A stretch of 64,000 nt of DNA from assembly GCA_044228795.1 (NCBI GenBank), contig JBGAUE010000004.1, positions 1-64,000 on the forward strand, written 5' to 3'. The translations under genes were made by a program, and so were the position numbers. Under the pieces are notes generated by a model, which ran no database searches, was not told the origin of the DNA, and saw only the letters and a list, made by a program, of their open reading frames with translations. Shown in pieces: positions 1 to 6,884 of the stretch (positions are counted from its first letter, which is position 1; the number at the start of each line of letters is the position of its first letter). The DNA comes from M0108 sp044228795 (GTDB taxonomy: Bacteria > Pseudomonadota > Gammaproteobacteria > Chromatiales > Chromatiaceae).

Positions 1-775
1 CGCTAGCGGCAGTCAATTGGACGGCTTGCTCATACACCTCGCCGGTCGCTGATGACCCCGTTAACTTGAACTTTTCCAGGGGTTTAGTGATTAAATTACC
101 ATGCTGCCGGATGATAAAAGACGCCGGCTTGCGGTGGATTTCGAACAGAAATTGCGAGACACAAAAATTGCGATCGGCGATCCACACCTCGCCGGCCGCC
201 ACGGTCGGGATGACCGCGCCCAATAACGCGCGTTCCTGGGCATGGCCATCCGCGCAGGGAAAAACATCACTGGCGATATTCAGTTGCGGATCGAACACCA
301 CCAGCGACTTGCCGGGCAAGGGGCCAGCGGCCGTCGCGCGCAGGGGCTTCAGGCGATGCTCGCTGGCCGCGAGGCCATTGCCATCCAAATACTTGAGCCG
401 ATACCCAGGCAACAACGGGGCGCGCGCCCCGTTCATGGTCTCGATCAAGACCTGGGCCTCGCGAGCGATGTAGCGCACCAGCGCCTGGGAGGTCGTCAGC
501 TCGACCCCTTGCAATTTCGCATAGACCGCGATGATGGAGGCCGCGATGTTGGCATGGCGGTACGCGGCGTGCACGCTGGCTTGGGTCTTACAGACGATTT
601 GCAGCATCAGTCCCACAAGCGACGAGAACAGGATGTCACGCGTATATTGGGTCTGGCGCGTGACCTCGAACCACTGGTCCAGCTTCTCGGGGTTGAGCAA
701 CTGCTCCAGCAAAGCGCGTACCATGACGGTGGCGGGGCTTTTCTCGGCAAATTTCTGAAGGATCTGACCAAACAT
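1..775 (-). CDS. IS4-family transposase, N-terminal part (runs off left edge)
   Basis: An uninterrupted minus-strand frame of about 258 codons starts at the ATG complementary to 773-775 and continues beyond base 1. The translation begins MFGQILQKFAEKSPATVMV and carries two acidic motifs of an IS4-type DDE transposase: YLDGNGLAASEHRLKPLR (first Asp) and VWIADRNFCVSQFLF (second Asp). Between them is the typical PGKSLVVFDP...CADGHAQERALL stretch. The third acidic residue (Glu) should lie beyond the edge. A purine-rich AAGGAGAT lies rather far upstream (about 30 bases), so the start is uncertain. No internal stop is seen in the visible part, so the element may be intact and recent. Confidence 0.8.
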   Translation of the reverse strand, partial: MFGQILQKFAEKSPATVMVRALLEQLLNPEKLDQWFEVTRQTQYTRDILFSSLVGLMLQIVCKTQASVHAAYRHANIAASIIAVYAKLQGVELTTSQALVRYIAREAQVLIETMNGARAPLLPGYRLKYLDGNGLAASEHRLKPLRATAAGPLPGKSLVVFDPQLNIASDVFPCADGHAQERALLGAVIPTVAAGEVWIADRNFCVSQFLFEIHRKPASFIIRQHGNLITKPLEKFKLTGSSATGEVYEQAVQLTAAS

Positions 776-850
776 GGCGACTGGGGTTCTCGTGTCCTGT
801 GATATATCTCCTTATTTTACAGAATCTTGCTGCCACCTTAAAAGGGCTGG
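1..850 (-). mobile_element. IS4-family insertion sequence, right end only
   Basis: The window opens inside an insertion sequence whose transposase reads leftward off the edge. Its right boundary is placed at about 840-855 because, to the right of that, the minus strand becomes the start of hsdM, while to the left nothing continues that gene. The exact terminal inverted repeat and target duplication cannot be defined because the left end lies outside the window. Confidence 0.7.
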
Positions 851-1011
851 AGTATGGCCTTGCTCTCCTCAAGGGTATGGGCGTCATCCAGTCGGCGGAT
901 GAACAGCAGGTAGGTGATTTGTTCCATCACCTCCAGCGGATTGGAGATGCCACCCGACCAGAAGGCGTTCCAGACGGCGTCGATGTGGGCGCGCAGTTCC
1001 CCAGTCAGCAT
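838..1011 (-). pseudogene. hsdM: Truncated type I restriction-modification methyltransferase (HsdM) N-terminus
   Basis: From the ATG complementary to 1009-1011 the minus strand encodes 57 residues and then a stop at 838-840. Residues 1 to about 52 match the conserved start of HsdM: MLTGELRAHIDAVWNAF, then WSGGISNPLEVMEQITYLLF and IRRLDDAHTLEESKA. The last few residues look like read-through into the neighbouring insertion sequence. A full HsdM is roughly 480-520 residues, so about 90% of the gene is missing here. An AAGGA ribosome-binding site sits 6-10 bases before the ATG, so the start is the authentic one. The rest of hsdM, and hsdS/hsdR, may lie beyond the IS to the left. Confidence 0.8.
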
Positions 1012-1495
1012 GCTGAGTCCTTATTGTTGTTATGGCGCCCTGCCTTTAGTGCCAAGGGCGAGTGAAGGTAGTCATCTTATCCGAGCGGAAAATTCTCCAC
1101 AATTCCATACAGATAAATCCAGCCATGAAACCCGTTGTCATCCCGGTTCGAAACCTGCTTCCCCCCTGCCAGATCCGCCTGCGGCTCCAAAGACGCCGTC
1201 AGTCCTGAATGCTCGCTTATCCCCAATGGCTGTGGATAAGTCTGTTGAAAATGGGTGGTCAGACGCCCGAAAGGCCCGTCCTGTAAAGGAGGGGGAGGGG
1301 CTGGTTACTTTCTGGCCATGAGAGATTTATTAGCTATTTATTATGAAGTTGAGAACCTGACATCTTTTTGCGTCGAGGGTCTTGACATTCTCTCTGTCTG
1401 GGAATCGATCCTGTGAGTAAGGCAAGTTTGTACCGAGGGAAATAGATCGCCTCAGTGCCCAGTAGGGGCATTGTGACGTCCTGGTATGGCCTCGG
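1012..1495. other. Intergenic region upstream of the hsdM remnant
   Basis: No convincing gene is seen. The stretch holds the hsdM ribosome-binding site at about 1016-1021, an inverted pair of DnaA-box-like 9-mers at 1216-1240, and a low-complexity G-rich run near 1290. A 61-codon minus-strand frame at 1334-1519 has no recognisable features. Confidence 0.5.
1216..1240. other. Inverted pair of DnaA-box-like 9-mers
   Basis: TGTGGATAA at 1231-1239 is a perfect DnaA box (TTATCCACA on the minus strand). TTATCCCCA at 1217-1225 is a one-mismatch copy in the opposite orientation; together they form an imperfect inverted repeat with a 5-base spacer. DnaA boxes occur at origins, at DnaA-regulated promoters and by chance. 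No replication gene is nearby, so function is unproven. Confidence 0.35.
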
Positions 1496-1597
1496 TTGAT
1501 CGATCTCTTCCGGGGTCAAGTTGAGCGGATGGGTTCAGGGAATTACCAAACCCTCATCAATGACGCTCTGGTTGCCTTTATACAGTGGCGCCAAGCT
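1496..1597 (+). pseudogene. Remnant of a BrnA-like toxin-antitoxin antitoxin C-terminus
   Basis: The plus strand encodes IDLFRGQVERMGSGNYQTLI followed by NDALVAFIQ. This resembles the DNA-binding C-terminal segment of BrnA/CopG-like antitoxins (the GYQTLINxALxxYI pattern). The upstream part that should carry the remainder of the antitoxin is broken by stops and frame changes (a fragment reading EIDRLSAQ precedes a stop near 1470), and no BrnT toxin is visible. It abuts the end of the exonuclease gene on the other strand. Best read as a decayed gene; identity rests on a short motif only. Confidence 0.35.
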
Positions 1598-2216
1598 ACT
1601 GCGTCGAGCATCCTCCATAACGCCCCACACAATCCTGCAGTAGGCGGGCCGGGGTCTTTTGGATCCGCGCCAGTAATTGCCAGGACACCCCGCCCAGCCC
1701 GAAGCGGCGTCTGAGTTCCCGCTCCATATAAAGCATCAGGTGCGCGGTCATCTCGGCATCGGCCTCGGCCCGGTGATAGCGGCCGGTGACCGGCAGTTTG
1801 GCAAAATCGACCAGGGTGCCCAGCTTGTGATTGGGCGCTTGGGGCAGGATGCGCCGGGCCAGCAACATCGAGCAGATAAAATCTTGCGGCCGGTCACGCC
1901 GAATCCCGGCCAGTTCCGCATCCCAAAACTTTTTATCAAAGGCGGCGTTGTGGGCCACCAAGGGATAATCACCGACGAAGTCCGCGACTTCAGCCATCAC
2001 CTGCCGTGTCGGGGGTGCCTGGCGCACCATGGCGGTGGTGATGCCGGTCAGCTCGGTGATGAACCAGGGCACCGACACCCCGGCATTCATGAGGCTCTGA
2101 TAGCGATCGACGATCTGGCCGTCGCGGACGATGATCGCTGCGATCTCCGTGGCCCGCGCCCCATAACCCGGTGACATGCCGGTGGTCTCAAAGTCGATGA
2201 CGGCAACGGCTTCCAA
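1596..2216 (-). CDS. DnaQ-family 3'-5' exonuclease (Pol III epsilon-like)
   Basis: A 206-residue DEDDh exonuclease. Exo I is at the N-terminus (VIDFETTG, Asp8 and Glu10), Exo II near residue 92 (HNAAFDKKF), and Exo III near residue 150 (HRAEADAEMTAHLML, His and Asp). These are the metal- and nucleophile-positioning residues of DnaQ-type nucleases. The protein is shorter than E. coli DnaQ (243 residues) and lacks an obvious polymerase-binding tail, so it is more likely a stand-alone repair or RNA-trimming nuclease than the replicative proofreading subunit. It lies downstream of the SRAP-domain gene on the same strand, about 180 bases away, giving a small DNA-repair pair. Confidence 0.8.
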   Translation of the reverse strand: MEAVAVIDFETTGMSPGYGARATEIAAIIVRDGQIVDRYQSLMNAGVSVPWFITELTGITTAMVRQAPPTRQVMAEVADFVGDYPLVAHNAAFDKKFWDAELAGIRRDRPQDFICSMLLARRILPQAPNHKLGTLVDFAKLPVTGRYHRAEADAEMTAHLMLYMERELRRRFGLGGVSWQLLARIQKTPARLLQDCVGRYGGCSTQ

Positions 2217-2398
2217 GCGATGACTCCCGATTACCCAGGGCTTATTTGTTCCGTCAGTAGATTACCACTCCTGCCGATACCGCGCCGCCAGCAACGCCAC
2301 CTGGCCCACTACCCGACCAGGCGCTGCGCTATTTCTCTGGTCGCAGGAAGCCATGTACGCCCACCCCCTGTCCCGGCAAGGGGTTGGCGGGCTCGAAG

Positions 2399-3118
2399 TC
2401 AAAGGGCAGGTATTCGTGGATAAAGCGGGCAGTGCCGAACGGTGAGGGGTAGTTCTGGCGCAGCCGCCGGTTCGATCAAGCCTGGCCCGTCCTCTTGAAC
2501 GCGGTTGACCCGCTGACTGACCGGCCAGGCGCGCAAGGTGGCCTCTGGAGCTGGTGCCAGCAGGGCCATGGCCTCCGCGGCGGTCCCCGCTAACCATCTT
2601 CGCCAGGCGGCGGGGGCGAGCATCAAGGGCATTCGGTCATGAACCGATGCGACGCAGCCGTTGGCGGCCGTGGTCAGGATGCAGGTACTGCGCAGCAAGC
2701 CCCCATCAGGCGTCTGCCAGGATTCCCAGAGACCCCCCAAGGCCAAGACCTGGCCGTCGGAGGCGCTGAAGAAAAAGGGTTGCTTGGTCTGGCCTTGCCG
2801 CTGCCACTCGAAAAAGCCGTCGGCGGGGATCAGGCACCGGCGTTGGTGGAAGGCGGTGCGAAAGGAGGGCTTGGCCATGGCACTTTCGGCCCGGGCGTTG
2901 ATGAGCCGCGCCCAGATCGCCGGGTCCCGGCTCCAACGCGGCACCAGGCCCCAGTGTAGTAAATGCAGTACGGACGGCCCCGCCGGCGAGCGTCGTATCA
3001 CTGGGATCGCGGTGCCCGGAGTGATGTTGTAGCGGGGTGCGAGGTCAACAGACTCCGCCAGGTCAAAGATCCTGGTCAGGGTGTCTGCGCTTTGGAAGAG
3101 GGCATAGCGTCCGCACAT
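2399..3118 (-). CDS. yedK: SRAP-domain abasic-site-processing protein (YedK/HMCES)
   Basis: A 239-residue protein starting MCGRYALFQSADTL. In this family the initiator Met is removed and Cys2 forms a thiazolidine crosslink with abasic sites in single-stranded DNA. Further family motifs are visible: the PRYNITPGTAIPVI segment, NARAESAMAKPSFR, RRCLIPADGFFEW (with the conserved Glu) and VHDRMPLML with the active-site His. It shields abasic sites at stalled forks. The last 20 or so residues are not family-like and may be a small 3' extension after a sequence change. It precedes a DnaQ-like exonuclease gene on the same strand. Confidence 0.88.
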   Translation of the reverse strand: MCGRYALFQSADTLTRIFDLAESVDLAPRYNITPGTAIPVIRRSPAGPSVLHLLHWGLVPRWSRDPAIWARLINARAESAMAKPSFRTAFHQRRCLIPADGFFEWQRQGQTKQPFFFSASDGQVLALGGLWESWQTPDGGLLRSTCILTTAANGCVASVHDRMPLMLAPAAWRRWLAGTAAEAMALLAPAPEATLRAWPVSQRVNRVQEDGPGLIEPAAAPELPLTVRHCPLYPRIPAL

Positions 3119-3372
3119 TTTTTGATGAGACCCGCCGGTCGGTGTTTGTCCAAATCATAGGTGATTCCCCTCATATTGCGGGTTGCGCCCCTGCCAATCC
3201 ACAAGGGCTGATGCGGAATCCGAGGGTGACAGCCCACCAGAATGGATCCCATGCCGCACGGTTTGGGGTGACCGACGGCCGGATGTGCGCCCAGGTTGCA
3301 TTTCTTTAGGGGCCTGGTGCCTGCCAATGCTCTATACTTTGGTTTTCGTAACGACTATCGGAGAGAGCCAAG

Positions 3373-3943
3373 ATGCCACGAGGCGGTGCACGCCCCGGCG
3401 CGGGGCGCAAGGTGGGATCGGGCCGCTGGGGTGAGGCGACCCAGGTGGTGCGGTTGCCCGTCAGCCGCATACCCGAGATCCAGGCCTGGCTGCAGATGAT
3501 ACCCCGCTTGGGGGCGGAACTGGCGGACCTGGAACCGGCGCCAACCCGGCGCACCCCTGTTCCGGCCCCTCTTCTCCTCGCGGGTCCCTGCCGGTTTTCC
3601 CTCGCCCGCCGAGGAGTACGCGGAAGGCCCCCTCGACCTTCACCACTACCTGATCCGTCACCCGGCGGCGACCTTCTATGTGCGCGTCACGGGTCAGTCC
3701 ATGACCGGGGCCGGCATCCTGGATGGGGACGTGCTGGTGGTGGACCGGGCGCGGGAGCCGCGCCATGGCGATATCGTCGTAGCGGTCATCGATAACGAAC
3801 TGACGGTCAAGGAACTGGACAGCCAGGGGCCAACGCCACGCCTGCGCCCCCATCACCCGGACTTTGCCGTCATCGACTTGCGACCGGGTCAGGAATTGCA
3901 GATCTGGGGGGTGGTGGGGGGCGTGGTGCGGCGGTTGCCATGA
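3373..3943 (+). pseudogene. umuD: Frameshifted umuD (LexA-like S24 peptidase subunit of Pol V)
   Basis: The N-terminal part reads in one frame from ATG 3373 (MPRGGARPGAGRKVGSGRWG...) to about 3545. The catalytic part then continues in the +1 frame: PLFSSRVPAGFPSPAEEY holds the Ala-Gly autocleavage site, VTGQSMTGAGILDGD the nucleophilic Ser, and ELTVKEL the general-base Lys; it stops at 3943. A single-base gain (or two-base loss) in the C-rich stretch 3541-3560 explains everything, so it could be a recent mutation or an assembly error. No umuC follows: downstream there are only about 110 bases before the acnB terminator on the opposite strand. An overlapping out-of-frame continuation to 3795 is not meaningful. 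No clear SOS box was seen upstream. Confidence 0.8.
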
Positions 3944-4054
3944 GCGCCTAACCGAGCTGGATGCTTGATCAAGGGTGTGAACGAGCAGAGCTCTGACCCC
4001 GGCGTTGTGGGAAACGATCAGCGCCCGATTTTGGATTCATGCTTGATGGGCTAC

Positions 4055-4084
4055 AAAAAAGCCCGCCGGGTTTTCCCGGCGGGC
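4055..4084 (-). terminator. Rho-independent terminator of acnB
   Basis: A perfect 10-bp inverted repeat (GCCCGCCGGG at 4061-4070 and its complement at 4075-4084) has a 4-base loop. Reading on the minus strand it is followed by six T residues (A4055-A4060 on the plus strand). It lies about 30 bases past the acnB stop. Confidence 0.85.
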
Positions 4085-4115
4085 CACGGTGCGGTCTGCC
4101 AGTCGGCCGGGCCGA

Positions 4116-6707
4116 TCAGGCGGCGACGGCCTTGGCGGTTTCGGCGTATTCCTCGATCTGGTCGAAGTTCATGTAGCGGTACACGCTGGTGGCGTCCTGG
4201 TTGATGATGCCCATCTCGGCCTGGTACTCGGCCACTGTCGGCAGCTTACCCAGCTTGGAGGCGATAGCCGCCAACTCCGCCGAGGCCAGATAGACGTTGG
4301 CGTTCTTGCCGAGGCGATTCGGGAAGTTGCGGGTGCTGGTGCTCACCACTGTAGCGCCTTCGCGCACCTGCGCCTGGTTGCCCATGCACAGGCTGCAGCC
4401 GGGCATTTCGGTGCGGGCGCCGGCGATACCGAAGGTGTTGTAGTGACCTTCCTTGACCAGTTCATTCTGGTCCATCTTGGTCGGCGGGGCTACCCATAGC
4501 TTGACCGGAATATCCCGCTGGCCCCCGAGTAGCTTGGCGGCGGCCCGGAAGTGGCCGATGTTGGTCATGCAGGAGCCGATGAAGGCCTCGTCGATTTTGG
4601 TACCCGCCACCTCGCTCAGGAACTTGGCATCGTCCGGGTCGTTGGGGCAGCAGAGGATGGGCTCCTTGATGTCAGCCAGGTCGATCTCGATCACGGCGGC
4701 GTAGTCGGCATCCGGATCGGCCTCCAGCAGTTGCGGGTTGGCCAGCCAGGCCTCCACTGCCTGGATGCGGCGCTCCAGGGTGCGCGGGTCCTGATAGCCG
4801 TTGGCGATCATGGTTTTCATTAGCACGATGTTGCTGGTCAGGTACTCGATGATGGGCTCCTTGTTCAGCTTGATGGTGCAGCCGGCGGCGGAGCGTTCGG
4901 CGCTGGCGTCGGAGAGTTCGAAGGCCTGTTCTACCTTGAGATTGGGCAGGCCCTCGATCTCCAGGACGCGGCCGGAGAAGGCGTTGACCTTGCCGGCTTT
5001 GGCAACCGTCAGCAGACCGGCCTTGATGGCATAGAGGGGGATGGCGTGGACCAGATCGCGCAGGGTGACGCCGGGCTGCATCTCACCCTTGAAACGCACC
5101 AGGACGGACTCGGGCATGTCCAGAGGCATGACGCCGGTAGCGGCGGCGAAGGCGACCAGACCGGAGCCGGCCGGGAAGCTGATGCCGATGGGGAAGCGGG
5201 TGTGGCTGTCACCGCCGGTGCCGACGGTGTCGGGCAGGAGTAACCGGTTTAGCCAGCTATGGATAACACCGTCGCCGGGGCGCAGGGAAATACCCCCACG
5301 GGTGCTGATGAAGGCCGGCAGTTCGCGGTGGGTCTTGACGTCCACCGGCTTGGGATAGGCGGCGGTGTGGCAAAAGGACTGCATCACCAGGTCCGCGCTG
5401 AAGCCCAGGCAGGCCAGGTCCTTGAGTTCGTCGCGGGTCATGGGACCCGTGGTGTCCTGGCTGCCGACGGTGGTCATGCGGGGTTCGCAGTAGGTGCCGG
5501 GGCGGATGCCCTGGCCCTCGGGCAGGCCGCAGGCGCGGCCGACCATTTTCTGTGCCACCGTGAAGCCCTTGCCAGTGTCCACCGGGGGCTTGGGCAGGCG
5601 GAAGCTGGTGGAGGCGGGCAGGCCCAGGAAGTCGCGCGCCCGGGCGGTGAGGCCGCGGCCGATGATGAGATTGATGCGGCCGCCGGCGCGCACCTCGTCC
5701 AGCAAGACCTCGCTCTTGAGCTGGAACTCGGCAAGGGTGGCGCCATGCTTCAGGATTTTGCCGTCGTAGGGCAGGATGTCGACGACATCGCCCATTTCCA
5801 GCTTCGATACGTCCAGCTCGATGGGCAGCGATCCGGAGTCTTCCTGAGTATTAAAGAAAATGGGCGCGATCTTGCCGCCCAGGGTCACGCCGCCGAAACG
5901 CTTGTTGGGAACGTAGGGGATGTCCTGGCCGGTGGCCCAGACGACGCTGTTGGTGGCGCTTTTGCGGCTGGAGCCGGTGCCGACGACATCGCCGACGTAG
6001 GCGACCAGGTGGCCCTTTTGCTTGAGGTCCTCGATGAATTGCATAGGGCCGCGTTTGCCGTCTTCCTCGGGCTGAAAGGCCGCGTCGGGACGGGTGTTTT
6101 TGAGCATGGCCAGGTAGTGCAGCGGGATGTCCGGGCGGCTCCAGGCGTCGGGGGCGGGCGAGAGGTCGTCGGTATTAGTCTCGCCGGGCACCTTGAAGAC
6201 GGTGACGGTGATGGTTTTGGCTACTTCGGGGCGGCTGGTGAACCACTCGGCGTCGGCCCAACTCTGGATGACTTCTTTGGCCTGGGCGTTGCCGGCCTTG
6301 GCCTTGTCGGCGACGTCGTTGAAGAAGTCGAACATGAGCAGGGTCTTTTTCAGGCCAGCGGCGGCCACGGCGGCGACCTCGGGGTCGTCCAGCAGCTCGA
6401 TCAGGGGATGGACGTTGTAGCCGCCCACCATGGTGCCCAGCAACTCGGTGGCCTTGGCCTTGCTGATCAGGTCAACCTTCAGATCTCCATGCGCCACCGC
6501 GGCCAGGAAGCTGGCCTTGACCTGGGCAGCGTCGTCCACGCCGGGCGGTACCCGGTGAGTCAGCAGGTCCAGCAGGAAGGCCTCCTCGCCGGCGGGGGGG
6601 GTCTTGATCAGCTCGATCAGTTCGGCGGTCTGCGCGGCGGTCAGGGGCAGGGGCGGAATACCGAGGGCGGCGCGTTCGGCCACGTGTTCACGATAGGCTT
6701 GCAGCAT
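4116..6707 (-). CDS. acnB: Bifunctional aconitate hydratase 2 / 2-methylisocitrate dehydratase
   Basis: An 863-residue AcnB, the length of the E. coli enzyme (865). It converts citrate to isocitrate via cis-aconitate in the TCA cycle. Domain order is the AcnB one: N-terminal HEAT-like domain (residues 1-160), swivel domain (about 165-380; includes GDVVGTGSSRKSA), then the three catalytic aconitase domains. The [4Fe-4S] ligands are visible as Cys713 (FIGSCMTN), Cys771 and Cys774 (GCSLCMGN). The gene is divergent from glnE across 177 bases and ends in its own terminator, so it is probably monocistronic. With maeB elsewhere in the window it indicates a working TCA-type central metabolism. Confidence 0.95.
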   Translation of the reverse strand: MLQAYREHVAERAALGIPPLPLTAAQTAELIELIKTPPAGEEAFLLDLLTHRVPPGVDDAAQVKASFLAAVAHGDLKVDLISKAKATELLGTMVGGYNVHPLIELLDDPEVAAVAAAGLKKTLLMFDFFNDVADKAKAGNAQAKEVIQSWADAEWFTSRPEVAKTITVTVFKVPGETNTDDLSPAPDAWSRPDIPLHYLAMLKNTRPDAAFQPEEDGKRGPMQFIEDLKQKGHLVAYVGDVVGTGSSRKSATNSVVWATGQDIPYVPNKRFGGVTLGGKIAPIFFNTQEDSGSLPIELDVSKLEMGDVVDILPYDGKILKHGATLAEFQLKSEVLLDEVRAGGRINLIIGRGLTARARDFLGLPASTSFRLPKPPVDTGKGFTVAQKMVGRACGLPEGQGIRPGTYCEPRMTTVGSQDTTGPMTRDELKDLACLGFSADLVMQSFCHTAAYPKPVDVKTHRELPAFISTRGGISLRPGDGVIHSWLNRLLLPDTVGTGGDSHTRFPIGISFPAGSGLVAFAAATGVMPLDMPESVLVRFKGEMQPGVTLRDLVHAIPLYAIKAGLLTVAKAGKVNAFSGRVLEIEGLPNLKVEQAFELSDASAERSAAGCTIKLNKEPIIEYLTSNIVLMKTMIANGYQDPRTLERRIQAVEAWLANPQLLEADPDADYAAVIEIDLADIKEPILCCPNDPDDAKFLSEVAGTKIDEAFIGSCMTNIGHFRAAAKLLGGQRDIPVKLWVAPPTKMDQNELVKEGHYNTFGIAGARTEMPGCSLCMGNQAQVREGATVVSTSTRNFPNRLGKNANVYLASAELAAIASKLGKLPTVAEYQAEMGIINQDATSVYRYMNFDQIEEYAETAKAVAA

Positions 6708-6884
6708 GGGAATCCTTCTTATTTGGTGGTGAGCGAAGCTGGCATTTTAGCCAATAATGGGGTCAGGGATGCGAGAGATGGGATACAGCTTGGGCGGTGG
6801 GTTTGCGTCCTCTGGCTGGCGGACGCAAGATAGATCAAACCCAGGGCGATCGCCCCTTGACCCCAGCAAATCAGGCTTGAAATC

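Noticed and set aside
242..802. A 186-codon plus-strand frame over the insertion sequence
   Set aside because: The opposite strand encodes a clear IS4-family transposase with its first two catalytic Asp motifs; this frame is its shadow.
1334..1519. A 61-codon minus-strand frame in the left intergenic region
   Set aside because: No recognisable motif, no good ribosome-binding site, and it overlaps the antitoxin-like remnant on the other strand.
5259..6833. A 524-codon open frame on the plus strand antisense to acnB
   Set aside because: It mirrors acnB codon structure (GC-rich third positions), has repetitive Gly/Ala/Val/Asp composition and no recognisable family, while acnB is complete on the other strand.
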